Assembly (NCBI RefSeq): GCF_046254905.1
Contig: NZ_CP158016.1
Span: forward strand, 124,001-188,000
From: Pseudaeromonas aegiceratis
GTDB lineage: Bacteria; Pseudomonadota; Gammaproteobacteria; Enterobacterales; Aeromonadaceae
Direction of reading: 5' to 3'
DNA length: 64,000 bases
Position numbers and translations under genes: made by a program. The notes under the pieces are model-generated. The model did no database searches and was not told the origin of the DNA. It worked only from the letters and a program-made list of their open reading frames with translations. Below, one piece after another: positions 7,037 through 17,194 of this stretch; within the stretch, counting starts at the first letter, position 1; every line of letters starts with the position of its first letter.

Positions 7037-9061
7037 ATGAAATTGAATCCTCGGCAGATGGAGGCGGTGGAGTATGTCTCCGGGCCCTGCCTGGTGCTGG
7101 CGGGGGCCGGCTCGGGCAAGACCCGGGTCATCACCACCAAGATCGCTCATCTGATCCAACGCTGTGGCTACCAGGCCCGCCACATCTGTGCCGTGACCTT
7201 CACCAACAAGGCGGCCAAGGAGATGAAGGAGCGGGTGGGCCAGACCCTGGAGCGCAAGCTGCTGCGCGGCCTCATGGTCTCCACCTTCCACTCCCTGGGG
7301 CTGGACATCATCCGCAAGGAGCATCAGACCCTCAAGCTCAAGGCCAACTTCACCCTGTTCGACGATCAGGATCAGATGGCCCTGCTCAAGGAGTTGACCG
7401 AGACGGAGCTGCAGGGGGACAAGGAGCAGCTGAGCCAGCTGCTCGGCGCCATCTCCAACTGGAAGAATGATCTGGTGCTGCCGGGGGCGGCGCTCAGACG
7501 TGCCCAGGATGCCGAGGAACAGAAGTTGGCGCTGCTCTACGAGCGCTATCACCGGCAGATGACCGCCTACAACGCCCTGGACTTTGATGACCTCATCCTG
7601 ATGCCCACCTTGCTGCTCAAGACCAACGAGACGGTGCGGCTGCGCTGGCAGAGCAAGATCCGCTACCTGCTGGTGGACGAGTATCAGGACACCAACACCA
7701 GCCAGTACGAGCTGGTGAAACAGCTGGTGGGGGAGCGGGCGCGCTTCACCGTGGTGGGGGATGACGATCAGTCCATCTACTCCTGGCGCGGCGCCCGGCC
7801 GCAGAACCTGGTGCTGTTGCAGCAGGACTTCCCCAGCCTGCGGGTGATCAAGCTGGAGCAGAACTACCGCTCCAAGGGACGCATCCTGAAGTGCGCCAAC
7901 ATCCTCATCGCCAACAACCCCCATGTGTTCGACAAGCAGCTGTTCTCCGAGCTGGACTACGGCGAGCCGGTGCGGGTGCTGTATGCCAAGAACGAGGAGC
8001 ACGAGGCGGAGCGGGTGGCGGCGGAGATCATGGGCCACCGCTTCATGAACCGTACCCGCTGGGGGGATTACGCCATCCTCTATCGCGGCAACCACCAGTC
8101 GCGCCTGCTGGAGAAGGTGCTGATGCAAAACCGCATCCCCTACCGCATCAGCGGCGGCACCTCCTTCTTCGCCCGCAGCGAGATCAAGGACATCATGGCC
8201 TACCTGCGGCTCTTGGTGAATCCGGACGACGACAACGCCTTCCTGCGGGTGGTGAACCTGCCCAAGCGGGAGATAGGCCCGGCCACCCTGGAGAAGCTGG
8301 GCCACTACGCCAACGAGCGGGCCAAGAGCCTGTTTGCTGCCAGCTTCGAGCTGGGGCTGGAGCAGCACCTGGCCGGCCGCGGCCTGACGGCGCTGCGCCA
8401 CTTCTGTGACTGGCTGGTGCGGCTGGGGGACAACGCCAGCCGGGGCAACGCCCTGGAGGCGGTGCGGGATCTCATCCGTGACATCCACTACGAGGAGTGG
8501 CTGTACGAGAGCTCGCCCAGCCCGCGGGCGGCGGAGATGCGCATGCAGAACGTCTCTACCCTGTACCGCTGGATCGGCGACATGCTGGAGGGGGACGCCA
8601 AGGCCGACGAGCCCCCCATGACGCTGCCGGAGGTGGTGGGTCGCCTGACCCTGCGGGACATGCTGGAGCGCAACGAGGAGGCGGGCGAGCTGGATCAGGT
8701 GCAACTGATGACGCTGCACGCCTCCAAGGGGCTGGAGTTTCCCTATGTGTTTCTCATTGGCATGGAGGAGGGGCTGCTGCCCCACCAGAGCAGCATCGAC
8801 GAGGACAACGTGGACGAGGAGCGGCGGCTGGCCTATGTGGGCATCACCCGGGCCCAGACCGAGCTGACCTTCATCCTGTGCAAGGAGCGCCGTCAGTTCG
8901 GCGAGTCGGTGCGGCCCGAGCCCAGCCGCTTCCTGCTGGAGTTGCCGCAGCATGATCTGCACTGGGAGGGCACGGAGCGCAAGGTGACCGCCGAGGAGCG
9001 TCAGCACAAGGGTCAGCAGGGCATCGCCAACCTGCGGGCCATGTTCAACAAGGACAAGTAA
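7037..9061 (+). CDS. rep: ATP-dependent DNA helicase Rep
   Basis: A 674-residue SF1A (UvrD/Rep) 3'-5' DNA helicase that helps replisomes past nucleoprotein blocks. Motifs in order: Q motif and Walker A GAGSGKT (about 23-29), Walker B DEYQDTN (about 214-220), motif III DDQSIYSWRGA (about 243-253), motif IV EQNYRS, motif V VQLMTLHASKGLEF, and motif VI YVGITRAQTEL (about 598-608). The MKLNPRQMEAVEYV start and 674-residue length match Rep rather than UvrD (about 720). It ends exactly where the convergent GGDEF-EAL gene ends, with no bases between the two stop codons. Confidence 0.95.
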   Translation: MKLNPRQMEAVEYVSGPCLVLAGAGSGKTRVITTKIAHLIQRCGYQARHICAVTFTNKAAKEMKERVGQTLERKLLRGLMVSTFHSLGLDIIRKEHQTLKLKANFTLFDDQDQMALLKELTETELQGDKEQLSQLLGAISNWKNDLVLPGAALRRAQDAEEQKLALLYERYHRQMTAYNALDFDDLILMPTLLLKTNETVRLRWQSKIRYLLVDEYQDTNTSQYELVKQLVGERARFTVVGDDDQSIYSWRGARPQNLVLLQQDFPSLRVIKLEQNYRSKGRILKCANILIANNPHVFDKQLFSELDYGEPVRVLYAKNEEHEAERVAAEIMGHRFMNRTRWGDYAILYRGNHQSRLLEKVLMQNRIPYRISGGTSFFARSEIKDIMAYLRLLVNPDDDNAFLRVVNLPKREIGPATLEKLGHYANERAKSLFAASFELGLEQHLAGRGLTALRHFCDWLVRLGDNASRGNALEAVRDLIRDIHYEEWLYESSPSPRAAEMRMQNVSTLYRWIGDMLEGDAKADEPPMTLPEVVGRLTLRDMLERNEEAGELDQVQLMTLHASKGLEFPYVFLIGMEEGLLPHQSSIDEDNVDEERRLAYVGITRAQTELTFILCKERRQFGESVRPEPSRFLLELPQHDLHWEGTERKVTAEERQHKGQQGIANLRAMFNKDK

Positions 9062-11350
9062 CTAGAGGCCGCGGGGGCCCGGCATCAGCAGGGCCAGCAC
9101 GGCATCGGCGGACATGGGCAGGGAGAGCTTGTAGCCCTGACCCAGCTCGCAGCCCAGCTCCAGCAGCATCGCCTGCTGCTGGGGGGTCTCCACCCCTTCG
9201 ATGATCACCCCCATGCCCAGATCGCGGCCCAGATCCCGTATGGTGCGGATCAGGGTGCGATCCCGCGGCGACTTGTCGAGCCGGTGGGTGAAGCTGTCGT
9301 CCACCTTGATGTAGTCCACCGGATAATGAAACAGGGCGTTCAGCGAGCTGTAGCCGGTGCCGAAATCGTCCACCGCGATCTCGATGCCCTTGGCCCGCAA
9401 CTCGTGCAACAGCCCCTGGGTGCGGCTGTCCAGCCGCACCAGATCCCGTTCGCGAAATTCGAAGATCAACCGGCGTGGTGACACCTGCTGCTCGCTGATG
9501 ATGGCCAGCAGGGCATCGATGCGTTCCCGCTCCAGCAGGTGCTTGCCCGACAGGTTTACCGCCAGCCGCAGGCCGTGGTGCTCCGGCAGGCGGGCCAGCC
9601 AGCCGTGCAGCTGGCCGCAGACATGGCGCAGTATCAATTTGTCGATCTCCAGGATCAGGCCGCTCTGTTCCGCCAGGGGGATGAACTCCACCGCATCCTT
9701 CAGCTCGCCCTCCTGGGTCAACCAGCGGGCCAGCACCTCCACGCTGTGCACCTCGCCGTCCGCCAGATAATGGATGGGCTGGAAGTAGGGCAAGATGCGC
9801 TGGCTCTGCAGCGCCTGGACCAGGGCCTGCTCCGGCGAGGGGCGCTCCGTGATGTCGCACAGCTCAGAGTAGAAGACCGCATGGCCCTGGTTGCTGCGCT
9901 TGGCCTGAAACAGCGCCATGTCCGCCTGGTGCAGCATCTGGCCGGCATCGCGCATCTCGGGGGAGACGGTGGCCACCCCCATGTTGGCGCGGATCTGCAG
10001 CGGGGTGTCATCCAGCAGCAGGGGCGACTGCAGGCGGTCGAGGATGCGGCTGATCACCGGGGTGATGGTCTCGGTGTGAAAGGCGTAGTCCAGCAGCAGC
10101 ACGAACTCGTCGCCGCTCAGCCGCGCCAACAGATCGTTTTGCCGCACCGACTCTTGCAGCAGCCGGGCCAGGGTCTTGAGCAGCAGATCCCCCATCCCCT
10201 CGCCGTACTCCTGGTTCACCTGGCGCAAGGAGACCAGATCCAGCAGCAACACGGCGAAGCCATCGTCCGGGTAGCGGTGGTAGTGGTGCAAGGCCTGCTG
10301 CAGATGATGCAGAAACAGGCTGCGGTTGCACAGGCCGGTGAGGCTGTCCCGCTGGGCATCCTCCAGCAGCTGGCGCTCCAGCTCGTCACGCTGGCGCAAT
10401 TGTTTAAGCAGCAGGAGGTTGTGGCGGCGCAGCTGCTGCTGGGGATCCTGGCCCGCCATCAGGCGGCGGCTCCGATCCAGCCGCTGGCGCAGCTGCATCA
10501 GCTCCAGCAGACCGCCCAGCTGTTCGGTCACCAGGCTGAGCAGCAGCTTGTCCTCGTCGGACAGGGGGAGCAGGTTGCACAGCAACAGGGTGGCGGCGTG
10601 GTTGCGGTGGACGAACAGCGGCAGGCCGTACCAATGGTGCAGTCCCAGCTCGTATTCGGCGAAGCCGGACTTGGTCGCCCAGGCTTGCAGCTGCGCCAGT
10701 GGCAACGCCGGCTGGCTGGGATAGAGTAGCTGGAACTGGTGGCGATCCCGCTGCAGCACCTGCAGGCTCTGGGTGCCCATCCAGTAACGCAGGCTGGACT
10801 CCAGCTGGGCGCACAGCTGCGCCGGCGGCAGGCTCTGGGCCAGGCGCAGCAGACGGATGAAGCTCTCCATCTTCTCCTGCCACTGGGGAATGCGGTGCAG
10901 CAGGGGGGAGCGGCACAGCGCCAGTCGGCGGTTGGCCTGCTGGTGGGAGAGGTTGAGGGCCAGGCTCTCCAGCAGCAGCTGCAGCAGGGGCTGCTGCTGG
11001 GGTTGGGTCAGGGCCAGTATGCTGCGGATCTCGCCCTGGCCCACCTCCGCCTGGCACCAGCCGGCCTCCAGGCCCATCTGTGCCAGCTGCGTGGTGAGCG
11101 CCAGCTCATCGGCCACCTCGCCGTCCTGCCAGGGGGCCGGCCAGCCCAGGGGGGAAAACAGGCGGATCTGGCTGCCATCGCCGTAGAGGATGCCGAAGCG
11201 TTGCAGGTCACACAGCTGGGCCATGGCATGGCGCAGCTCATCCAGCCGGTCGGGATGGGCCAGGTCAGGCAGGGGCGCCTGTTGCAGTTGGCGGATCAGC
11301 TGCCCGAAGGCGTGTTGGTTGGCGGGGGACAGCCAGGACGTGGCAACCAT
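9062..11350 (-). CDS. GGDEF-EAL bifunctional c-di-GMP protein
   Basis: A 762-residue protein with no clear membrane helix. Residues 1 to about 290 form a GAF-like helical sensory region. A Leu/Gln-rich coil at about 290-330 links it to a GGDEF domain whose signature is SGDEF (about 410), preceded at five residues by an RQND inhibitory site. The EAL domain (about 525-755) keeps EVLARW, NLSGKHL, EFRERD, DDFGTGYSS, KVDDSF and EGVET, so the phosphodiesterase site looks intact. Net activity cannot be predicted; the cyclase active loop has Ser for the first Gly, which is tolerated in active enzymes. It is monocistronic and convergent with rep. Confidence 0.88.
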   Translation of the reverse strand: MVATSWLSPANQHAFGQLIRQLQQAPLPDLAHPDRLDELRHAMAQLCDLQRFGILYGDGSQIRLFSPLGWPAPWQDGEVADELALTTQLAQMGLEAGWCQAEVGQGEIRSILALTQPQQQPLLQLLLESLALNLSHQQANRRLALCRSPLLHRIPQWQEKMESFIRLLRLAQSLPPAQLCAQLESSLRYWMGTQSLQVLQRDRHQFQLLYPSQPALPLAQLQAWATKSGFAEYELGLHHWYGLPLFVHRNHAATLLLCNLLPLSDEDKLLLSLVTEQLGGLLELMQLRQRLDRSRRLMAGQDPQQQLRRHNLLLLKQLRQRDELERQLLEDAQRDSLTGLCNRSLFLHHLQQALHHYHRYPDDGFAVLLLDLVSLRQVNQEYGEGMGDLLLKTLARLLQESVRQNDLLARLSGDEFVLLLDYAFHTETITPVISRILDRLQSPLLLDDTPLQIRANMGVATVSPEMRDAGQMLHQADMALFQAKRSNQGHAVFYSELCDITERPSPEQALVQALQSQRILPYFQPIHYLADGEVHSVEVLARWLTQEGELKDAVEFIPLAEQSGLILEIDKLILRHVCGQLHGWLARLPEHHGLRLAVNLSGKHLLERERIDALLAIISEQQVSPRRLIFEFRERDLVRLDSRTQGLLHELRAKGIEIAVDDFGTGYSSLNALFHYPVDYIKVDDSFTHRLDKSPRDRTLIRTIRDLGRDLGMGVIIEGVETPQQQAMLLELGCELGQGYKLSLPMSADAVLALLMPGPRGL

Positions 11351-11465
11351 GGGACCTTCCTTGGTGTGTCTTGCCTCTAGTGTAGCCGCTTATGCCATGG
11401 CACAGCGGCTGCACGGGAGGCCGACCTAGGGTCGGAGACACGGGGGGACTCTCGTCAGGAAGGCG

Positions 11466-11484
11466 GGCCCGGCGTGGCCGGGCC
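11466..11484 (-). terminator. Perfect GC hairpin downstream of uppP
   Basis: GGCCCGGC (11466-11473) and GCCGGGCC (11477-11484) form an 8-bp stem with a 3-base loop, beginning 8 bases past the uppP stop. No U-tract follows on the minus strand, so intrinsic termination is doubtful. Confidence 0.3.
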
Positions 11485-11492
11485 GCAGGCGC

Positions 11493-12308
11493 TTAGGCGG
11501 CGCCCAGTTGCAGCATGCCGGTGGTGCTCAACGCCAGGATGCCGATGCCCACCAGGATGCGGTAGACGGCAAAGCCGCGGAAGCTGTGCTTGCTGACGTA
11601 GCGCAGCAGCCAGCCGATGGCCAGCAGGCTGACGACGAAGGAGGTGATCAGACCGATGCTGATGTCGATGAGGCCACTTTGACTGACGCCATCCAGATCC
11701 TTCAGCAGGGAGTAGAGGCTGGCCGCCCCCAGGGTGGGGATGGAGAGGAAGAAGCTGAAGCCGGTGGCGGTGGGTCTGTCGAGGCCGGTGAGCATGCCGC
11801 CCATGATGGTGGAGGCGCTGCGGCTGACGCCGGGGATCAGGGCAAACAGCTGGGCCAGGCCTATGGTCAGCGCCTGCTTGGGGGTCACGTGCTCCAGCTT
11901 GGTGGTGGCCACCGCCGGCTGGGGGCGGCCCTCGATCCACCACATCACCATGCCGCCGACGATCAGACTGACCGCCACCGTCACGGCATTGAACAGGTAG
12001 TGGGTGATGTAGCTGTGCAGCGCCAGGCCGACGAAGGCTGCGGGCAGGAAGGCCAGGATCACCCCCATCCAGAAGCGGCGCACTTCATGATCGCTGGTGA
12101 CCTGCCTGGCCTGTTGCCACAGGGTCTGGAAGTAGAACCAGAGCACCGCTAGCACACCACCCAGCTGGATGACGATCTCGAAGGTGTCGCTACCCTTAAA
12201 CTGCAGCAGCTCCTGGGTGACGATCAGGTGCCCCGTACTGGAGACGGGCAGGAATTCAGTGATGCCCTCGACGATGCCGAGGATGACGCTGTTGAGGATG
12301 TCGGACAT
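11493..12308 (-). CDS. uppP: Undecaprenyl-diphosphatase UppP (BacA)
   Basis: A 271-residue, eight-helix inner-membrane phosphatase that recycles undecaprenyl pyrophosphate for peptidoglycan and lipid-linked sugar synthesis and confers some bacitracin tolerance. The start ATG at 12308 gives MSDILNSVILGIVEGITEFLPVSSTGHLI, with the catalytic E/Q-rich and PVSSTGH motifs. The second signature, LIPGVSRSASTIMGGML (about 160-176), is also present. An in-frame ATG 63 bases upstream is rejected, since it would prepend a charged, unconserved stretch. There is no operon partner. Confidence 0.95.
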   Translation of the reverse strand: MSDILNSVILGIVEGITEFLPVSSTGHLIVTQELLQFKGSDTFEIVIQLGGVLAVLWFYFQTLWQQARQVTSDHEVRRFWMGVILAFLPAAFVGLALHSYITHYLFNAVTVAVSLIVGGMVMWWIEGRPQPAVATTKLEHVTPKQALTIGLAQLFALIPGVSRSASTIMGGMLTGLDRPTATGFSFFLSIPTLGAASLYSLLKDLDGVSQSGLIDISIGLITSFVVSLLAIGWLLRYVSKHSFRGFAVYRILVGIGILALSTTGMLQLGAA

Positions 12309-12395
12309 GGATGGTTCCAGTTGGGTAACAAGGTGGTTTGCCAGCCGAATTATGCATGAGACGGGGGTCACATAGCGAGTGTTGCATGATGACAG

Positions 12396-12425
12396 AAAAA
12401 AAACCGGCCAGACGAGCTGGCCGGT
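12396..12425 (-). terminator. Intrinsic terminator of the RND operon
   Basis: Stem ACCGGCCA/TGGCCGGT (12403-12410 with 12418-12425) followed on the minus strand by eight U residues, seven bases beyond the RND permease stop. Confidence 0.85.
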
Positions 12426-12431
12426 GTGTCA

Positions 12432-15400
12432 TCAATGGTGGCCGCCGGCCTTGGGCGGTATGGTTTCGTCGAACACCTCCAGGGGCTGGTGGCGCTCCGC
12501 CAGGTAGGTGTAGATCACCGGCAGGACGAACAGGGTGAACAGGGTGCCGATGGACAGCCCAGCGACGATCACCAGACCTATGCCGAAACGGCTGATGGCC
12601 CCGGCGCCCTGGGCGCCCATCAGGGGGATCAGACCCGCCACCATGGCGGCCGTGGTCATCAGGATGGGGCGCAAGCGGACGGTGGCCGCCAGCTTCACCG
12701 CCGCCATGCGGTCCAGGCCGCGCTTGAGCTGTTCCTCCTTGGCCACCTCACAGATCAGGATGCCGTGCTTGGTAATCAGACCGACGAGGGTGATCAGGCC
12801 CACCTGGGTGTAGATGTTCATGGTGGCCAGGCCCCAGGCCATGGCGATCAGGGCGCCACACACCGCCAGGGGCACGGACACCAGGATCACCAGGGGATCC
12901 CGCACGCTCTCGAATTGCGAGGCCAGCACCAAGAAGATGACGAACAGCGCCAGGGCGAAGGTGGCGAACAGGGCGTTGCCTTCGGTGACGAACTGGCGCG
13001 ATTCCCCCAGGTAGTCATGCTGATAGCCTGCCGGCAGGCTGGGCACCACCTCGTTCTCGAAGAAGGCCACTGCCGAGCCCATGGGTTCTATGGTCATGAT
13101 GGAGATGGTGGCGGCGTTCTGTTGGTTGAGCTTGGGCAGGGCCCGCAGCTCGGTCACCAGATCGATGTCCACCAGGTTGGCCAGGGGCACGCTGCGGCCA
13201 TCGGCGGCCCGCACATAGTAGCGCTTGATGGATTCCGGGTTCAGGCGGTACTTGCGCTCCACCTGGGGGATCACCTCGTAGCTGCGGCCATCCAGATCTA
13301 CCCGATTGACGTAGCCGTCGCTCATCATGGTGCCCATGGCCACGCCGATGTCCTGCATGGTGATGCCGTAGGCGCCGGCCTTGTCCCGGTTGATCCGGAT
13401 GCGCATGGTGGCGGAGTCGAAGGTCAGATCCAGCTCCGAATAGACGAACGCCTTGTGGGCCTTCACCTTCTCCATCACGTCCGTGGCCACCTGGAACAGG
13501 CTCGCGAAGTTGTTGGGGGTGGTGATGACAAACTGCAGCGGCAGGCCGCCACCGGCGCCGGGCAGCTCGGGGAACTGGAAGGTGCTGACGGTCATCGCCG
13601 GCAAATCCTGCATGCTGGCATTGGTGCGGGTGAGCACCGTCTTGATGTCCTCCCGTTCGCTCCAGGGCTTGAGCACGGCGATGCCCATGCCCTGGTTGGC
13701 GTTCGGGATACCGGCAAACGACAGGCTGGTGGCCATGGCGGGATCCTGTTTCAGCCTATCCCCAATCTCGCGCATGTTGTTCTGGATGTAGTCCAGGTTG
13801 GCGGTGTTAGGGGCCCGGGTCATCATCAGGTAGGCACCCTTGTCCTCGGATGGTGCCAGCTCGGCGGGGATCAGCTTGAACAGCACCGGCAGGGACAGGA
13901 AGACGATGATCCCGAACACGATGAACACCGGGCGGCGGGTCATCACCTTGTCCAGGGCGTTGCGGTAGGCCTCGGTCAGCCGGCCCAGGGTATTCTCTAC
14001 CCCGCGCTCGAAGGCGTTGGGGTTGCTGTGGGCCTTGAGCATCTTGGAGCACATCATGGGGGACAGGGTCAGGGCCACCACCCCGGAGACAAACACGGCG
14101 CCGGCCAGGGTCAGGGCAAACTCCTTGAACAGGGAGCCGGTCACCCCGCCCATCAGGGCGATGGGGGCGTAGACCGCCGCCAATGTGATGGTCATGGAGA
14201 TGACGGGCACAGCGATCTCCCGGGTGCCTATGATGGCGGCCCGGAAGGGATCCTCCCCGGCCTTGATGTGTCGGTCCACGTTCTCCACCACCACGATGGC
14301 GTCATCCACCACCAGGCCGATGGCCAACACCATGGCCAGCAGGGTCATCAGGTTGATGGTGAAACCGAATAGCTGCATCAGCATCACCACGCCGATGAGG
14401 GACAAAGGGATGGTGATGACGGGGATCACCACAGCCCGCAGGGAGCCGAGGAACAGGGTGATCACCACCAGCACTATGAGGCCTGCTTCGATGATGGTCT
14501 TCACCACCTCATCGATGGACTCGTTAATGGCGTCGGTGGAGTCATACAGCAGCTCCATCTTGATGGTGGAGGGCAGGTTGCGCTGCAGCTCCGGCATCAT
14601 GTCCCGCACCACGGCGGCGATGTCCAGCGGGTTGGCGGAGGGGGAGGGATCCAGTGCCACCACCACCGCATCCTTGCCGTCGGCCATGGCGCGATAGGTG
14701 TCGTGGTTCTTCTCCAGGCTGACCTTGGCGATGTCCCGCAGGCGGATCACGGCGCCGTCACGGCTGGCCACCACCAGGCTTTCCAGATCCGCCACATTAT
14801 CCACCTGGGTCTTGGCATCGGCGTTGTACAGCATGAAGTAGCCGGTGGCCTGACCGGGGGCGGATTGAAAGTTGTTGGCCTTGAGCACCGAGGTGACCTC
14901 GGTGGCGGTCAGGTTGTAGGCGGCCATGCGATCCGGATCCAGCCAGATGCGCAGGGCGAACTCGGTGCCGCCGTACAGGTTGACCTTGGCCACCCCGGGC
15001 ACGGTGAACAGCTGGGGTTTCACCACCCGCTCCAGGTAGTCGGTGATCTGGGAACCGTTCAGTTCGTCACTGGAGAAGGAGATGTACATGATGGAGGTGC
15101 TGGAGCCGGTGGACATGTCCAGGCTCGGGTCTTCCGCCTCCTGGGGCAGTTGGGAACGTACCGAGTTCACCTTGGCCAGAATATCGGATAAGGCACCATT
15201 CGGATCGGTGTTGAGCTTCATGTTCACCGTGATGGTGGAGCGACCCAACTGACTGCGGGAGGTCATGTAGTCGATGTTGTCAGCCTGGGCGATGGCCTGC
15301 TCCAGGGGTTGGGTGATGAAGCCCTGGATCAGGTTGGCGCTGGCGCCATAGTAGCTGGTGGTCACCGTGATCACCGTGTTGGTGACCTTGGGGTATTCCC

Positions 15401-15503
15401 GCACCTGCATCCCTTTCAACGCCTGCAGACCGAGCAGCACGATCAGCAGGCTGATGGAGATGGCCAGGATGGGGCGGCGTATGAAGGTATCGGTAAATTT
15501 CAT
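12432..15503 (-). CDS. RND multidrug efflux permease (HAE1 family)
   Basis: A 1023-residue proton-driven drug exporter with the usual two repeats of six helices and two large periplasmic loops. It opens with MKFTDTFIRRPILAI. The proton-relay aspartates sit in GLVVDDAIVVVENVDRH in TM4 (about 398-414), and GxxPxxLIGV-type signatures flank it (IPLSLIGVVML). It pairs with the adaptor encoded just upstream. No outer-membrane factor gene is present, so it probably borrows a TolC-type channel. Sequence style resembles the Mex/Vme-type members with two-gene operons, but substrates cannot be assigned. The adaptor stop and this start are 12 bases apart. Confidence 0.92.
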   Translation of the reverse strand: MKFTDTFIRRPILAISISLLIVLLGLQALKGMQVREYPKVTNTVITVTTSYYGASANLIQGFITQPLEQAIAQADNIDYMTSRSQLGRSTITVNMKLNTDPNGALSDILAKVNSVRSQLPQEAEDPSLDMSTGSSTSIMYISFSSDELNGSQITDYLERVVKPQLFTVPGVAKVNLYGGTEFALRIWLDPDRMAAYNLTATEVTSVLKANNFQSAPGQATGYFMLYNADAKTQVDNVADLESLVVASRDGAVIRLRDIAKVSLEKNHDTYRAMADGKDAVVVALDPSPSANPLDIAAVVRDMMPELQRNLPSTIKMELLYDSTDAINESIDEVVKTIIEAGLIVLVVITLFLGSLRAVVIPVITIPLSLIGVVMLMQLFGFTINLMTLLAMVLAIGLVVDDAIVVVENVDRHIKAGEDPFRAAIIGTREIAVPVISMTITLAAVYAPIALMGGVTGSLFKEFALTLAGAVFVSGVVALTLSPMMCSKMLKAHSNPNAFERGVENTLGRLTEAYRNALDKVMTRRPVFIVFGIIVFLSLPVLFKLIPAELAPSEDKGAYLMMTRAPNTANLDYIQNNMREIGDRLKQDPAMATSLSFAGIPNANQGMGIAVLKPWSEREDIKTVLTRTNASMQDLPAMTVSTFQFPELPGAGGGLPLQFVITTPNNFASLFQVATDVMEKVKAHKAFVYSELDLTFDSATMRIRINRDKAGAYGITMQDIGVAMGTMMSDGYVNRVDLDGRSYEVIPQVERKYRLNPESIKRYYVRAADGRSVPLANLVDIDLVTELRALPKLNQQNAATISIMTIEPMGSAVAFFENEVVPSLPAGYQHDYLGESRQFVTEGNALFATFALALFVIFLVLASQFESVRDPLVILVSVPLAVCGALIAMAWGLATMNIYTQVGLITLVGLITKHGILICEVAKEEQLKRGLDRMAAVKLAATVRLRPILMTTAAMVAGLIPLMGAQGAGAISRFGIGLVIVAGLSIGTLFTLFVLPVIYTYLAERHQPLEVFDETIPPKAGGHH

Positions 15504-15515
15504 GGCCGGCTCCGC

Positions 15516-16637
15516 TTACAGCATGGGGGTGGTGGCGGGGACGTCCAGGGTCTTGTCCTCGACCAGCTTGGCCTGACTGCCGTTGGACAGCCGGATCTGG
15601 CCGCTGGTGACCACCAGATCGCCGGGTTTGAGGCCGCTGATGACATGGGCATCGTTGCCGGCCCGTTCGCCCACCTTGACCACCACCTGCTTGGCGATCT
15701 TCACCGGTTCGCCCTGGGCGGTCTTGCCGTCTTCCAGCACAAACACGGTTTCACCGTACAGGGTGAAGTTGATGGCGTTTTGCGGCAGCACCACCTGCTC
15801 CGTCAGCACCGGCAGCAGCACCTGCACCTTGGCAAACATGCCAGAGCGCAGCAGGTTATGGGTATTGGGGATGGCGGCCTGCACCTCCACCACGCCGGAC
15901 TGAGCGTTGACCGCCGGCTCAATGGCGCTGATCTGGCCTTCGAACGGCTGGTTGGGATAGGCGTCCACGAAGATGTTGAGGGACTGGCCCACGTTCACCT
16001 TGGAAATATCGGTCTGGGGAATGGTGAAGCGGATCTTCATCAGGCTGGTGTCTTCCAGCCGGACGATATCGGTGCCGGACTTGAGATATTCCCCCAGGTA
16101 GACGTTGCGGATCCCCACCTGGCCGGCGAAGGGCGCGGCTATGGTCAGCCGGTCTATGGTGGCCTGCAACGCCTCGATCTGGCCGGAGAGGGCCAGGAAT
16201 TCGGCTTCTGCGTCATCTAGGTTGCCCTTGGCCACGGAGCCCTTGCTATAGAGGCTGCGCATCCGTTCCAGGTTGGCCTTGGTGGCGGGCATGCGGCCCT
16301 GGGCGGCCTTGAGGTTGGCCCTCTCCACTGCCGTATCCAGCTCGATCAACTTTTGGCCGGCCTTGACCTGTTGACCGGACTCGAAGCGGATGCCCACCAC
16401 CTTACCGTCGGACTGGTTGCTCAGGGTGACCCCCTGATTCGGCTCGATAAAGCCGATGGCATCGATGAGGGGCCGCCAGTCGGTGCCTTTGACCTGCAGG
16501 GCCGTGACCGGGAAGGTGGGGGCCGGGCGGCTGGCCATCTCGTCCATCTTTCCCTTGATCGTGATGATGTTGTAGCCGATGACGCTGCCAAATATCAGCA
16601 GGGCAATCACCAGCATGATGGCCATCCATTTTTTCAT
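15516..16637 (-). CDS. RND periplasmic adaptor (membrane fusion protein)
   Basis: A 373-residue HlyD/AcrA-type adaptor. One N-terminal membrane anchor (about 5-24) is followed by a lipoyl half-motif (GVTLSNQSDGKVVGIRFESGQQVKAGQ), an alpha-hairpin (about 105-165), the second lipoyl half and beta-barrel and membrane-proximal domains. It bridges the inner-membrane RND pump to an outer-membrane channel. There is no lipobox, so it is anchored by its helix. It is first gene of the two-gene efflux operon. The start ATG at 16637 is preceded by CGGGAGA at a usable ribosome-binding distance. Confidence 0.92.
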   Translation of the reverse strand: MKKWMAIMLVIALLIFGSVIGYNIITIKGKMDEMASRPAPTFPVTALQVKGTDWRPLIDAIGFIEPNQGVTLSNQSDGKVVGIRFESGQQVKAGQKLIELDTAVERANLKAAQGRMPATKANLERMRSLYSKGSVAKGNLDDAEAEFLALSGQIEALQATIDRLTIAAPFAGQVGIRNVYLGEYLKSGTDIVRLEDTSLMKIRFTIPQTDISKVNVGQSLNIFVDAYPNQPFEGQISAIEPAVNAQSGVVEVQAAIPNTHNLLRSGMFAKVQVLLPVLTEQVVLPQNAINFTLYGETVFVLEDGKTAQGEPVKIAKQVVVKVGERAGNDAHVISGLKPGDLVVTSGQIRLSNGSQAKLVEDKTLDVPATTPML

Positions 16638-17190
16638 TGTTGTCTCCCGATTTAAGCGTGTTTTTGGCCAACGAAACGCCCTGGTAGGCTGAGTGCTTCA
16701 TGGCTTTCTATCTGGGTTTTCGTGGCAGTGCCTGGCAAAGCACCGATTTTCATGTCAATTCGCCGCTTAACGGCGATTATTCTCAAGGTCCTGGGGTGGC
16801 GATGGCCTTGGCCGGTTCTTGCCCCGAGACCGGACGGGGTCGAGGGCATTGAGGCCGCATCCATCCCGATAGACCTGCAGCCGGTGTGACACGCTGATCC
16901 CAGCGGTGCCCTGGGCGGCCTATTGGTCGCAAGAATTGTCTTCTGGCTCAGGGCCTTGCGGAGGATTTCCACCGCCCCCGCTGCATCATAGGCTGTGCCA
17001 GCCTAACCGAATCCTAATCATGCGTTAGAATTTGGCTTTACCTGGCCTTACGCTGTGCTGCAATTCTAGTCAGTACGGAGTCTGGTTCCAAGTGCGGCAA
17101 GGCCTCGAACGTTACCCAATTAACCCGCCAACGACCAGTTTGCCAGCCATCTGTGACAATTTTGTCCAGTCGGTGGCTTTTTTGCTAAAA
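16638..17190. other. Intergenic region between the efflux operon and the tRNA cluster
   Basis: No gene is supported; short open frames here lack ribosome sites and family resemblance. Two inverted repeats stand out. TCGCCG-N5-CGGCGA at 16760-16776, about 120 bases upstream of the adaptor gene, could be a regulator site for efflux. AATCCTAA-N7-TTAGAATT at 17010-17032 has one mismatch between arms. No regulator gene lies next to the efflux operon in this window. Confidence 0.4.
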
Positions 17191-17194
17191 AGAC

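Noticed and set aside
12426..14372. Long open frames antisense to rep, the RND permease and other genes
   Set aside because: High-GC shadows of real genes: His/Gln/Gly-rich low-complexity products without family motifs.
16760..17032. Two inverted repeats as firm efflux operators
   Set aside because: Only single copies, 120 and 370 bases from the gene, and no regulator gene adjacent; kept as a note only.
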